Below the pieces are notes generated by a model, which was not told where the DNA came from, made no database searches, and saw only the letters and a program-made list of their open reading frames with translations. From DASZUK01 sp963745595 (GTDB lineage: Bacteria; Actinomycetota; Acidimicrobiia; Acidimicrobiales; RAAP-2): a DNA stretch of 64,000 nucleotides. The stretch covers positions 123,393 to 187,392 of the forward strand of contig CAVUYB010000011.1 in assembly GCA_963745595.1 (NCBI GenBank). The letters are read 5' to 3'. This document shows positions 19,323 through 28,804 of the stretch, piece after piece; positions within the stretch are counted from its first letter, which is position 1, and the number at the start of each line of letters is the position of its first letter. The position numbers were made by a program, and so were the translations under genes.

Positions 19323-20862
19323 TCAGCGCCGGCGCTTGCCCTTGGCTCCCTTGCCGCCGCCCTTGCGAGGTCGGGGCGGTGGCCGGCGGGCCGCGGTGCC
19401 GCTGGACCCGGTCGAACCGCGCCGGCCGGCACCGGTCGACGACCCGCCGGCGGCGCCATCGGCCGTCACGGTGGCCGTGGCCGTGGACCCGGCCGCCGTG
19501 CCCTTCGACGTCGGTCCGGGGCGGCCCTGGCCGGTCGGCCGCGACTGGCCCGGCCGGATCGTGCCCGGCCGGGCGCCCTTGGCCGGGCGGGCGGCACCCC
19601 GGGCCGAGCCGCCGGCCGCGGCACCGGCCAGCGCGGCCGCCGCCGACGGCGTCAGCAGGCCGCTCCGCTCGCCCCGCGACTCGAGCCGCTGCCGGATCGC
19701 GATGTACCGCGGCTCGCGCTCCTTCAGCATGGCGAGGACCGGCGAGGCGATGAAGATCGACGAGTACGCCCCGCTGAGCAGCCCGACGGTCAGGGCCAGG
19801 CCGTAGTCCTGCAGGGTCGTCGCCCCGAGCAGCTCGGCCCCGATGAGCAGGACGGCCAGGACCGGGAGGATGGCGACGAGCGACGTGTTGATGGACCGGG
19901 CCAGCGTCTGGTTCATCGAGAGGTTGATCATCTCCGAGTAGGTCATCCGCCCGGACGCGCCGAACCCCTTGGTGTTGTCACGGACGCGGTCGAAGACGAC
20001 GACGGTGTCGTAGAGCGAGTACCCGAGGATGGTCAGGACGGCGATCACCGTGTCCGGGGTGACCTGGAACCCGGCCAGCGAGTAGACGCCGGCCGTGACG
20101 AGCAGGTCGTGGATGCAGCGCGACGAAGGCGGCGATGGCCATCTTCGGCTCGAAGCGGAAGCTGATGTAGACGGCCACCACGGCGAGGAAGACGATCAGG
20201 GCGATGAGGGCCCGCTGGGTGACCTGGCTGCCCCAGGTCGGCCCGACCGTCTCCTGGGACACTGTGTTCGCTGTCACCTTGGCCAGCTTGGCCAGGGTCG
20301 TCGGTCACCTTGGTCTGCTCGGCCTTGCGCTGGTTCGGCGTCAGGCTGTTGAGGTCGGCCTGGACCTCGATCTGCTGCCGGCTCCCGCTGCCGAGGACCT
20401 CGACGGTCGGCTGGTTGAGCCCCGCCGCTTCGACCGCGGTCGACGGCCTGGCCTGGCTCACGCCTGGCGCGAGCACCGTCCAGGATGTTCCGCCCTTGAA
20501 GTGATGCCCGAGGTTGAGGCCGCGGAAGCCGAGCGAGACCAGGCCGGCGACGATGATGATCGCCGAGATCAGGAACCACCACTTCCGGCGACCGACGAAG
20601 TCGAAGGAGGTCTCACCCCGGTAGAGCCGCCGGAGCGGGCCCGGGCCGTGGCCGGTCGCCTCGACCTCCGCCTTCACTTCCTCCCGCTCGACCTCGTCCT
20701 CGAGCAGTCCTCTTGGAGCTCCTCGCCGTCCAGCTCATCGGCGACGGCCCCGTCTTCGGGCTCGTCGCCGTCGGACGGGCCCGGCTTCCCGCCGGGCACC
20801 AGCTGCCCGGAGCCGCCGATCTGGAGGTCCTGGAGACGCTCGTCGCGGTGCTCGAAGCTCAT
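19323..20862 (-). CDS. secF: protein-export membrane protein SecF (frameshifted)
   Basis: RND-like partner of SecD that uses the proton gradient to pull preproteins from the SecYEG channel. ATG at 20862 follows GGGAG and overlaps the secD stop (ATGA). After a ~60-residue acidic cytoplasmic segment with one indel near 20705 comes the SecF N-terminus (TSFDFVGRRKWWFLISAIIIVAGLVSLGFRGLNLGHHFKGG), the periplasmic domain, and five further helices with the signature YSLYDTVVVFDRVRDN and NQTLARSINTSL. Other extra bases lie near 20290 and 20115. The C-terminal ~100 residues are a lysine/arginine/proline-rich low-complexity tail ending KGAKGKRRR, longer than the family norm. Confidence 0.9.
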
Positions 20863-22404
20863 TGCTCAGCTCCCGACCCGATGGCCAGGCCGCGGGAGAT
20901 GCCGAACCGACGGGCCTGCGTCAGCCGCTCGTTCCGACCGAGGATGACGACGAGCGGTCGGGTGAAGAAGTACGTCATGAAGATGTCGAGCAGCGTCGAG
21001 AGCCCGAGGAAGAAGGCGAACCCCTTGCACCTCGCCGACGGCCACGAAGAACAGCACGACGGCCGCGGCCAGCGAGACCAGGTCGGCGGCCAGCACGGTC
21101 CGCCAGGCGCTCTGGAAGCCGCGGTCGACGCTCGTCCGCACGGTCCGGCCCGATCTCGTCTCGTCCTTCAATCGTTCGAAATAGACGATGTACGAGTCGA
21201 CGGTGATCCCGATCGACACGATGATGCCGGTCACGCCGGCCAGGTCGAAGCTCGGGGCCACCGACGTGTGGCCGAGGGCGGAGATGATGGCCCACAGCAG
21301 CGCCGCGGTGACGACCAGCCCGCTCAGCACGACGATGCCGAGCAGCCGGTAGTAGAAGATCGTGTAGAGCAGGACGAGGAGCAGCCCGGCGAGGCCGGCG
21401 CCCAGCCCGGCGATCAGCGCCGAGTGGCCGAGGGTCGGCGAGACCGTCTGGGTGGTCTGGGGCACGAGCGCGACCGGCAGGGAGCCGTAGTTGAGCGCCA
21501 GGGCCAGCGTCTGGGCGGACTGCTGGGTGAAGTTGCCGGAGATCTGGACGGTGCCCGTCGAACGACGTGAAGCTCGTCGCCGACGGGAGGGTCAGCGGGG
21601 CCGACTGGACGACGCCGTCGAGCTCGATGCCGATGATCTCGTGGAAGTACTTTGTCGCCATCTTGTCCCACTGGGCCGAACCGGCCGAGGTCAACGACAT
21701 GTTCACCACCCACTTGCCGATCTGTGTCTGTTCGGCGATGGCCTTCTTCACGATGTGCCCGGTCAGTGTGGCCGGCCCGAGCAGGTAGCGGTCGGTCTTC
21801 GTGCCTGTCAGCCCGGGCAGCAGGACGGTGGCCTGCGGGTTGTCGGCCGTGCTGGACTGGTACGGCGCCAGCGCCGGTGTCGGCCCGAGGTTGTACGTCG
21901 ACCCCGCCTGTCGAGGCCTTCGGAGAGGTTGGACGTGACGAGCTGGTACTTCGATGTGCAGCTCGTCGGGGGCGACTTCGGGATGGTCGTCGTCGACCCG
22001 GTCGACTTCGGCGCGGTGTACGGCGGCGCGTAGCAGAGCGTCGGCCGGAAGTAGAGCTGACCGGTCTGGCCGATCGCTGTCAGCACCTGCTTGGCGTTCT
22101 TCACCCCCGGGACCTGGACGACGATCTCGTCGCCCTGCGTCCCGACGGTCGCCCCCGACACGCCGAGCCCGTCCACCCGGTCGGTGAGGATCGACACCGT
22201 CTCGTCGAGGTCGGATTGGGAGACCTGGTGGGCCGGCTTGTAGACGACCGAGAGGCCGCCGGCCAGGTCGAGACCGAGCCGGGGCGACCAGTTGGCGGCC
22301 AGCGTTCCGGCCAGCGCGCCGATGGCGACGACGATGACGATCGTCAGGCTGATGACCAGAGACCGCTGCCGCCGGGCTTGCGAGCGCGACGACGACGGGC
22401 TCAC
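20859..22404 (-). CDS. secD: protein-export membrane protein SecD (frameshifted)
   Basis: About 515 residues. GTG at 22404 overlaps the yajC TGA (GTGA). It has an N-terminal membrane helix (SLVISLTIVIVVAIGALAGTLA), then LGLDLAGGLSVVYKP and the P1 periplasmic domain (VDGLGVSGATVGTQGDEIVVQVPG). The membrane half has LIAGLGAGLAGLLLVLLYTIFYYRLLG, FDLAGVTGIIVSIGITVDSYIVYFERLKDE and DRGFQSAWRTVLAADLVSL; the membrane Asp of the VDS motif is in place. Extra bases near 21910, 21560 and 21028 break the frame. Operon order yajC-secD-secF is standard. Confidence 0.92.
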
Positions 22405-22892
22405 GGCCCTTTACCCTCCCCGGACCCCCCATCGGCCCGGCGTTCGCCGTCCCCCCCATCGGCTTCCGCCGTGTCGTCGTCAGTGCTGTCGTCGTAGTGC
22501 AGCTCGGCGTCCGGTGACCCGTCGACCGCCGAGTCGGGCTCGCTGACCACCGGCTCGATCTTCCGGGCGATTGCGCTCCGGATCAGCACGATCCGGGTCG
22601 GCTGCCCGGGGCTGCCGCCTTCGTCGCCGTCCTGGAGACCCGTGATGATCGTCACGCGGTCGTTCTCCATGTCGAGGATCGTGCCGACGATGCCGCCGAT
22701 CGTCATCACCTCGTCGCCGATCCCGACGTCCTGCTGCTGCGCCTTCTGCTTGCGGGCCTTCTGCTGCTGGGGCCGGAGGAAGAAGAAGTAGCCGGCGATG
22801 CCGATGATGACGATGACGACGAGGAAGCCGATGCTGCCACCGCCGCTCGACTTGGTCGCGGCGAGAACGTGCGGGAGCACGGTCATGGTCAT
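22401..22892 (-). CDS. yajC: preprotein translocase subunit YajC
   Basis: Small inner-membrane partner of SecDF, intact, 163 residues. One N-terminal helix (GGGSIGFLVVIVIIGIAGYFFFL) is followed by the conserved RPQQQKARKQKAQQQ stretch and the domain DVGIGDEVMTIGGIVGTILDMENDRVTII. The last 55 residues are acidic and probably disordered, longer than usual. ATG at 22892 (or the second ATG at 22886) starts it. The first gene of the secretion operon; it faces the response-regulator gene across a 178-bp divergent gap. Confidence 0.93.
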   Translation of the reverse strand: MTMTVLPHVLAATKSSGGGSIGFLVVIVIIGIAGYFFFLRPQQQKARKQKAQQQDVGIGDEVMTIGGIVGTILDMENDRVTIITGLQDGDEGGSPGQPTRIVLIRSAIARKIEPVVSEPDSAVDGSPDAELHYDDSTDDDTAEADGGDGERRADGGSGEGKGP

Positions 22893-22987
22893 CGGCTCAT
22901 TTCGTCGTTCGTCGGACGCACAGGAGCGTCACCATACAACGTGGGGAAGCCGCCGGCGGCAGCAGGGAACAAGGTGCACGGCCGTGT

Positions 22988-23006
22988 CGGGGATAGGATT
23001 TCCCCG
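22988..23006. promoter_or_regulatory. stem-loop or operator upstream of response regulator
   Basis: CGGGGA and TCCCCG form a perfect 6-bp inverted repeat around the 7-nt loop TAGGATT, 65 bp upstream of the response-regulator start in the yajC divergent gap. TAGGAT would also serve as a -10 hexamer. Whether it is an operator, an RNA hairpin or chance cannot be decided by eye. Confidence 0.3.
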
Positions 23007-23070
23007 AGAGCCGCTGCCGCCGTCGCTTGGGACCCCTCCCAGCTCGGCACGGACGCTGAGGACGGTGTGG

Positions 23071-23769
23071 GTGCGCGAGGGCGACACGTCCGTGTTGGCC
23101 ATCGAGGACGACGCGGACATCCGACAGCTTCTCCGTGCCCTCCTCGGGCGCGAGGGCTACGTCGTCAGCGAGGCCGCGACCGGTCGGGACGGCCTGCGGG
23201 CCTTCCACGAGGAGCGTCCGGACCTGGTCATCTTGGACGTCGGCCTGCCGGACCTCGACGGCTGGCAGGTGCTCGAACGGATCCGTGACATGAGCGACGC
23301 CCCGGTCCTCGTCCTCACCGCCCGGTCGGCCGAGCGGGACAAGGTCCGGGGTCTCAACGCCGGGGCCGACGACTACCTGACGAAGCCGTTCAGCCGGGTC
23401 GAGCTGCTCGCCCGGCTCCAGGCCATCCGCCGGCGCCAGGTGACGACGTCACCGGCCAACACCGCGTTCGACGACGGCCGTATCCGGCTCGACTTCGTCA
23501 ACCAGCGGGTGACGCTCAGCGGCGAGCCCGTGCTGCTGACCCCGACCGAGTACCGGCTCCTGTCCGCGCTCGTCCGCCACTCCGGCCAGATCCTCTCGGC
23601 CGACCAGCTCATCGAGCTGGCCTGGGACGACCCGTCCGGTCTGGCGCCGGCCCGGGTCAAGTACGCGGTCCTCCGTCTCCGACGCAAGCTCGACTGGGAC
23701 GTCCCCGAGGACTCCCCGCTCGAGACCGTCCGGGGCTTCGGCTACCGCTACCGCCAGCACCAGTCCTAG
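23071..23769 (+). CDS. OmpR/PhoB-family response regulator (orphan)
   Basis: Intact, about 232 residues. Receiver (~5-115): acidic pocket AIEDDADIRQ, phosphoacceptor Asp in DLVILDVGLPDLDGW, Thr/Ser switch PVLVLTARS and Lys in DDYLTKPFSRVELLARL. C-terminal winged helix (~135-230): RIRLDFVNQRVTLSGEPVLL, LTPTEYRLLSALVRHSG, KYAVLRLRRKLDWD, GFGYRY. GTG at 23071 lies 9 nt after GAGG; GTG at 23065 is an alternative. No sensor kinase gene adjoins it; it stands alone between the sec and ruv blocks, convergent with ruvB with only 13 nt between stops, so its signal and targets are unknown. Confidence 0.9.
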   Translation: MREGDTSVLAIEDDADIRQLLRALLGREGYVVSEAATGRDGLRAFHEERPDLVILDVGLPDLDGWQVLERIRDMSDAPVLVLTARSAERDKVRGLNAGADDYLTKPFSRVELLARLQAIRRRQVTTSPANTAFDDGRIRLDFVNQRVTLSGEPVLLTPTEYRLLSALVRHSGQILSADQLIELAWDDPSGLAPARVKYAVLRLRRKLDWDVPEDSPLETVRGFGYRYRQHQS

Positions 23770-23782
23770 ACCAGGACCAGTT

Positions 23783-24951
23783 CTAGAACAGCGGGTCCAC
23801 GCCGCCCGGCCGCCGGCCGCCGGCCATCCGGTAGCCGACCCCTTCGGGCACGGCCCCCAAGTGCGTCCAGGCCCGGGCCGTCGCCACCCGGCCGCGGGGC
23901 GTCCGCTGGATCAGTCCCTGCTGGAGGAGGTACGGCTCGTAGGCGTCCTCGATCGTGTCCGGCTCCTCGCCGACGCACTGCGACAGCGTCGTCAGCCCGA
24001 CCGGCTGACCATCGAACCGCACGCAGAGCGCGTCGAGGATCGCCCGGTCGACCTTGTCCAGACCGAGTCCGTCGACGCCGAACAGGTCGAGGCCCTCTTC
24101 GGCCGTCACCGCGGTGACGGTCCCGTCGCCGCGGACCTCGACGAAGTCCCGGACCCGGCGAAGGAGCCGGTTGGCGATCCGCGGCGTGCCGCGCGACCGC
24201 TCGGCGATCCGCGCCGCCCCCTCCGGCTCGACCTCGACGCCGAGGATGTGGGCCGACCGGGTCACGATGGCCTGGAGCTCGGCCGGGATGTAGAGGTCGA
24301 GCCGCCCGACGAACCCGAACCGGTCCCGGAGCGGCCCGGCCACCAGTCCCGTCCGGGTCGTCGCGCCGACCAGCGTGAAGTGCGGGAGGTCGAGACGGAT
24401 CGACCGCGCCGTCGGGCCCTTCCCGATGAGGATGTCGAGCTTCGCGTCCTCCATCGCCGGGTACAGCACCTCTTCCACCGACCGGTGCAGCCGGTGGATC
24501 TCGTCGATGAACAGGACGTCGCCTTCCTGGAGGTCGGTCAGCAGCGCGGCCAGGTCGCCGGCCCGGGCGAGGACCGGGCCCGACGTCACCCGCAGCCCGA
24601 CGCCCATCTCGGCGGCGACGATCCCGGCCAACGACGTCTTGCCCAGTCCGGGCGGCCCGGCGAACAGCAGGTGGTCGACCGGTTGCCGGCGTCGACGGGC
24701 CGCCTGCAAGACGATGCCGAGATGCTCGACCAGCTGGGCCTGGCCGACGAACTCGGCCAGGCTGCGCGGCCGGAGCCCCGCCTCTTCGATCTCCTCTGCC
24801 GGGGCGGCCGCGGCATCGACGTTCCGCCCGTCCGCGGCGGCCCCGCCGTCTTCGGGCGCGGCGTCGTGGGCGGCGGCGTCGGGGCACCGTCGTCGTGGGC
24901 GGCGGCGTCCTTCTCCCCGGCCAGAACCTCCCGGCGGGCTTCCGGCGTCAC
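23783..24951 (-). CDS. ruvB: Holliday junction branch-migration helicase RuvB (frameshifted near N-terminus)
   Basis: AAA+ motor that drives branch migration with RuvA. About 390 residues. GTG at 24951 overlaps the ruvA TGA (GTGA). The first ~60 residues are a variable Ala/Pro-rich stretch with a base shift near 24890; conserved sequence starts at LRPRSLAEFVGQAQLVEHLGI. Walker A is LLFAGPPGLGKTSLAGIVA, Walker B DVLFIDEIHRLHRSVEE, sensor 1 TLVGATTRTGLVAGPLRDRFG, arginine finger GTPRIANRLLRRVRDF, and the winged helix ends PYLLQQGLIQRTPRGRV. The repeat-rich N-terminus makes the exact start the least certain part. Confidence 0.93.
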
Positions 24952-25541
24952 CGGGAGGCCAGCTCCCGCAGGGCCAGGCGCAGCAGCTCCTCCACGCCGA
25001 CATCCTCGCGCTGGCCGTCGAGCGCCCCGCGAATCTCGTCCGGCCCGTAGCCGAGCTCGGCCAGCGCGGCCCGGGCCTCCGCCCGGGCCGATCGGGCCGG
25101 GCTGTCACCGGTGATCGCCGCCGCCGAGAAGTCCGGCAGATCGAGGCGGCTCTTCAGATCGATGAGCAGCCGCGCCGCCGTCTTGCGCCCGACGCCCGGG
25201 ACCGAGCAGAGCGTCTCGACGTCGTCCTCGAGGACCGCCGTCGACAGCGCCGCCGGCGAGAGGGCGGACAGGACGGCCAGCGCCAGCGACGGCCCGACCC
25301 CGTGGGCGCCGAGCAGCGCCTCGAAGCACCGGCGCTCGTCGTCGTGGGCGAAGCCGTAGAGGACGATCGCGTCCTCCCGGACGTGCGTGTGGACGTGGAG
25401 GAAGACCTCCGACCCGACCGCGCCGATAGCCGCCACCGTGCCCGTCGTCACCGACACCCGGTACCCGACGCCCCCGACCTCGACGACGACTTCCGCCTCG
25501 GCCGTCCGGGCCACGACGGCCCCCCGCAGCGACCCGATCAT
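24948..25541 (-). CDS. ruvA: Holliday junction DNA helicase subunit RuvA
   Basis: Intact, 197 residues. ATG at 25541 (MIGSLRGAVVARTAEAEVVVEVGGVGYRV) overlaps the ruvC stop (ATGA). Domain I OB-fold, domain II helix-hairpin-helix pairs (FEALLGAHGVGPSLALAVLS; LCSVPGVGRKTAARLLIDLKSRL) and a C-terminal RuvB-contact domain (ARAALAELGYGPDEIRGAL) are all present. It forms the tetramer that holds the four-way junction for RuvB and RuvC. ruvC-ruvA-ruvB are translationally coupled through 4-nt overlaps. Confidence 0.95.
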   Translation of the reverse strand: MIGSLRGAVVARTAEAEVVVEVGGVGYRVSVTTGTVAAIGAVGSEVFLHVHTHVREDAIVLYGFAHDDERRCFEALLGAHGVGPSLALAVLSALSPAALSTAVLEDDVETLCSVPGVGRKTAARLLIDLKSRLDLPDFSAAAITGDSPARSARAEARAALAELGYGPDEIRGALDGQREDVGVEELLRLALRELASR

Positions 25542-26059
25542 GTTGGCCCTCCTCTCGTGGACGCCGCGGCGACGGCTCGGCGGAGCGGCAGCGTCGTCAG
25601 GTGACAGACCGCCAGCGCGAGCGCATCGGCCACGTCGGGCGGCCGGGGCACGACGCCGAGGCCGAGCACCGAGGTGACCATCCGCTGCACCTGCTCCTTG
25701 GTGGCACTGCCGTAGCCGACGAGGGCCTGCTTCACCTCGTTCGACGTGTACTCGACGACCTCGCAGCCGGCCTCGGCCGCGGCGGCCAGGGCCAGTCCGC
25801 TGGCCTGCCCGACCGACATGGCCGTGCGGGCGTTCACCTGGAAGAACACCCGCTCGACGGCCACCGCCGTCGGCCGGTACTCGACCATCAACGCCCGCAG
25901 CTCCCGCTGGACGATCCAGAGCCGTTGGGGCAGCTCGGCCTGCGGATCGGTCTCGATGACCCCGGCCGCCTCGGCGGTCAGCGCCGACGTCGTCGACGAC
26001 CGGGCGACGAGCCCGTAGCCGCATCGCGACAGGCCCGGGTCGATGCCGAGGACGAACAC
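25538..26059 (-). CDS. ruvC: crossover junction endodeoxyribonuclease RuvC
   Basis: Intact Holliday-junction resolvase, 173 residues, GTG start at 26059 (VFVLGIDPGLSRCGYGLV). The four acidic catalytic positions are visible: Asp in GIDPG, Glu in AVAVERVFFQVNARTAMSVGQ, Glu in VVEYTSNEVKQALVGYGSA, and the C-terminal Asp in PPDVADALALAVCH. It lies 22 nt after the membrane-protein gene, and yebC lies two genes upstream, the common actinobacterial yebC-ruvCAB arrangement with one gene interposed. Confidence 0.95.
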   Translation of the reverse strand: MFVLGIDPGLSRCGYGLVARSSTTSALTAEAAGVIETDPQAELPQRLWIVQRELRALMVEYRPTAVAVERVFFQVNARTAMSVGQASGLALAAAAEAGCEVVEYTSNEVKQALVGYGSATKEQVQRMVTSVLGLGVVPRPPDVADALALAVCHLTTLPLRRAVAAASTRGGPT

Positions 26060-26081
26060 GCGTTCGACTCTAGCGCGGCCG

Positions 26082-27857
26082 TCACTTCGGCAGGGTGATC
26101 CGGCGGGCCGGCACGACGGCGTCGAGCACCCCGACGTGGACGACCGTGTACGGGACGTGGCGACCGGTCAGCAGCGACTCGAACTGCGCCTCCGTGTAGT
26201 TCCCCGGCCCGGTCTCCGGGTTGGCGAACGCCGCCGCCGCGGCCGCGGTGTGCCCGGTCGGGTAGAAGAGCCACGCCGGCCCGGGCGAGGCCGCCACCGC
26301 GGCGGCGTCCGACGGCAGCCGGACGACGTCGAGCGGCGACGGCGTGACGACGACGCGGCCGCCCGCCACGTAGTCGAGGACGTACGCCGTCCAGTACGTG
26401 CCGTACGCGTACCGCAGCCCGTGCTCGTCCATCGCCGCGACGATCTGCCGGACCGGCGCCTCCGGATCGCGCCAGCCGCTCGTGAACGCCGCCGGACGGG
26501 CCGGCACGCCGCCGGCCCGGGCCGCCAGCCCGGTCAGCCCACCGGCGCCCACCAATCCGACGGTGGCCGCGACCAGCCCGGCCGTGCCGGCGACCAACGC
26601 GGCCGCGCCGCGCCGGCGCCGATGACGGCGATGTGCGCCCGCTCGGTGCCCCCGGACGTGGGACGGCACGCCGGACGGTAGGTCGGGCGGTAGGTCGGGC
26701 GGGGGGCCCGCCAGGTCGACCGCCGGCCGGGCGCCGGCTGGATCGACCGCCGGCCGGGCGCCGGCCAGGACGACGCCGGCGGCGATGGCGATGAACGCCG
26801 GCAGGTACACGCCGTACCGGCCGTCGACCCAGTAGCCGGTGGACGGGACGAGCGCGTACAGGAACGGGAAGAGGACGATCCCCGCCGCCGCCGCCAACGC
26901 CGGGGCCGCGGCCCGGCCCCGCCGGGCCGATCCCAGCGCGGCGACGACGACCACGACGACGACCGCGGCGACGATCCCGTAGAGCACCGGACCCACGGTG
27001 CGCCCACCCACCCAGGCACCGCCGGGCACGGTGCGGACGCCGAGCTGTACCGGCAGCATGTCGTCGAAGAAGACGCGGAGCCGCGCCCCGTAACCGAGGC
27101 CGCGGTAGGACGGCAGCGAGCCGGTCTGCAGCGACGCGAACCCGGTGCCGACGTTCGTGTAGAGCCACGGCAACGCACCGACGACGGCTCCGGCGACCGC
27201 GGCCACGACCGGCGCCGGTCGCCATGGCCCGACCAGCCGGCGGTCGCGGTCGAACAGTCGGTCCCACGACAGGACGAGGACGACCGCGACCGGGACGGCG
27301 AAGTAGACGAGCTCCGGCGACGACCACCACCCGATGCCCACCGCCAACCCGAGCACCGCGCTGTCGACCACGCGGGTCGGCCCGCGGTGGATGCGGACGG
27401 CCATCCAGAGGGCGAGCAGCCCGCAGGCCATCGTCACGCCGCGGAACCCGTACTCCCGGATCGAGTTCCACACCACTGCGTACGGCCAGACCCACGCCAG
27501 CGTGCCCGCCGCCCAGCCCAGCCAGCGGCGGCCGGTCGACGCCCCGACGACCAGGCCGACCAGCGCCGCGGCGACCGCCGACAGCAGCGCCGCGGTCACG
27601 CCCATCGCCCACGGGCTGCCGCCGGACAGCCAGACGACCGGCGCCACCAGGTACGGCTCGACGCCGCCGTACTGCTGGCCCCAGTAGAACGTCCAGAAGT
27701 GGCCGGACAGGATCGACTTGGCCATCAGGCCGGCGACCGCCCAGTCGCTGTTGACCGGCGTGTGGGCGAGCAGCCATAGCCGCAGCACCAGCCCGTACGC
27801 CCCGGCCAGACCGATGACCACGGCCGCGACCGCCCGCACCGTGGCCGAGGACCGCAC
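26082..27857 (-). CDS. polytopic membrane protein, possible GT-C glycosyltransferase
   Basis: Intact, 591 residues with about ten hydrophobic helices in the first 440 and a soluble C-terminal domain of ~110 residues (DPEAPVRQIVAAMDEHGLRYAYGTYWTAYVLDY). The first external loop HTPVNSDWAVAGLMAKSILSGHFWTF and a following YWGQQYGGVEPY stretch resemble the acidic first loop of lipid-linked-sugar GT-C transferases (PMT/ArnT type), but no definite family motif is seen. A short tandem PAGARPAVD repeat and a basic HRAGAHRRHRRRRG patch lie in a cytoplasmic loop (~390-425). A cell-envelope sugar-transfer role is inferred from topology and from the pimA/pgsA genes nearby. Confidence 0.6.
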   Translation of the reverse strand: MRSSATVRAVAAVVIGLAGAYGLVLRLWLLAHTPVNSDWAVAGLMAKSILSGHFWTFYWGQQYGGVEPYLVAPVVWLSGGSPWAMGVTAALLSAVAAALVGLVVGASTGRRWLGWAAGTLAWVWPYAVVWNSIREYGFRGVTMACGLLALWMAVRIHRGPTRVVDSAVLGLAVGIGWWSSPELVYFAVPVAVVLVLSWDRLFDRDRRLVGPWRPAPVVAAVAGAVVGALPWLYTNVGTGFASLQTGSLPSYRGLGYGARLRVFFDDMLPVQLGVRTVPGGAWVGGRTVGPVLYGIVAAVVVVVVVAALGSARRGRAAAPALAAAAGIVLFPFLYALVPSTGYWVDGRYGVYLPAFIAIAAGVVLAGARPAVDPAGARPAVDLAGPPPDLPPDLPSGVPSHVRGHRAGAHRRHRRRRGAAALVAGTAGLVAATVGLVGAGGLTGLAARAGGVPARPAAFTSGWRDPEAPVRQIVAAMDEHGLRYAYGTYWTAYVLDYVAGGRVVVTPSPLDVVRLPSDAAAVAASPGPAWLFYPTGHTAAAAAAFANPETGPGNYTEAQFESLLTGRHVPYTVVHVGVLDAVVPARRITLPK

Positions 27858-27999
27858 CGACTGCCGATGCCGATGTCGCCGAACGAGACCGCGGGGCCGA
27901 ACGCGACCGCGGCGTCCTACCCGAAGCCGACGCCGTTGGACCCGTCGTCGGCGGGGCGACCACCCCCGGCGGACCGGCCGGGCTCACCGACGGCGCTGA

Positions 28000-28749
28000 T
28001 CAGCCGGCGTAGCCGGCGAGGATGGCGTCGGGGATGTCGTAGTTGGCGTGCACGGCCTGGACGTCGTCGTGGTCGTCGATGATCTCCAGCAGGCGGAGCA
28101 CCCGCTGGGCGTCACCCTCGTCGGCCACCTCGACCGTCGACGTCGGCTCGAAGACCAGCTCGGCCGACGTCGGTTTCATGTCCGCCGCTTCCAGTGCGTC
28201 GCGGACCGCCCCGAGGTCGTGCGGGGCGCAGGTGACGACCCACCGCTCGCCGCCGTCGGCCAGGTTCTCCGCGCCGGCCTCCAGCGCGGCCTCCATGATC
28301 GTGTCCTCGTCCAGGCTGCGGACGAGCTCGATCTGGCCCTTGCGGGCGAACTGCCAGCTGACCGCGCCCGGCTCGGCCATCGACCCGCCGTTGCGGTTGA
28401 ACAGGTTCCTGATCTCCGCGGCCGTCCGGTTCCGGTTGTCCGTCAGCGTCTCGGCGATCACGGCCACCCCGCCGGGCGCGTAGCCCTCGTAGTTGACCGC
28501 CTCGTAGCGGACGCCCTCCAGCTCGCCGGTCCCCCGCTTGATGGCCCGCTCGATCGTGTCCATCGGCATCGAGACGTCGCGGGCTTTCTGGTACGCGAGC
28601 CGCAGGGAGGCGTTGTTCTCGATGTCGCTCCCGCCGTCCCGGGCCGCCACCTCGAGCGACCGGATGTGCTTGGCGAAGACCTTCGCCCTGGCCGCGTCCT
28701 GCGCGCCCTTCCGGTACTTCGTGGTGGCCCATTTCGAGTGACCCGACAT
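28000..28749 (-). CDS. yebC: YebC/PmpR-family protein (TACO1-like)
   Basis: Intact, 249 residues. MSGHSKWATTKYRKGAQDAARAKVFAKHIRS is the family N-terminus, followed by IENNASLRLAYQKARDVSMPMDTIERAIKRG, EGYAPGGVAVIAETLTDNRNRTAAEIR and NGGSMAEPGAVSWQFARKG. Family members act as translation factors on proline-rich stalls or as transcriptional regulators; both are reported. The ruvCAB genes lie downstream, its usual neighbours. ATG at 28749; an AAGGACGAG stretch upstream may serve as ribosome-binding site. Confidence 0.93.
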   Translation of the reverse strand: MSGHSKWATTKYRKGAQDAARAKVFAKHIRSLEVAARDGGSDIENNASLRLAYQKARDVSMPMDTIERAIKRGTGELEGVRYEAVNYEGYAPGGVAVIAETLTDNRNRTAAEIRNLFNRNGGSMAEPGAVSWQFARKGQIELVRSLDEDTIMEAALEAGAENLADGGERWVVTCAPHDLGAVRDALEAADMKPTSAELVFEPTSTVEVADEGDAQRVLRLLEIIDDHDDVQAVHANYDIPDAILAGYAG

Positions 28750-28804
28750 CTCGTCCTTTCCTCCCCGCCAGGCGGTCCCGCAGGAGCGGCCCGGCCCCCC
28801 GATG

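Noticed and set aside
23766..23786. CTAGA/TCTAG inverted repeat between the response regulator and ruvB as a terminator
   Set aside because: The symmetry comes from the two convergent TAG stops; 5-bp arms and no T-run make it a weak candidate.
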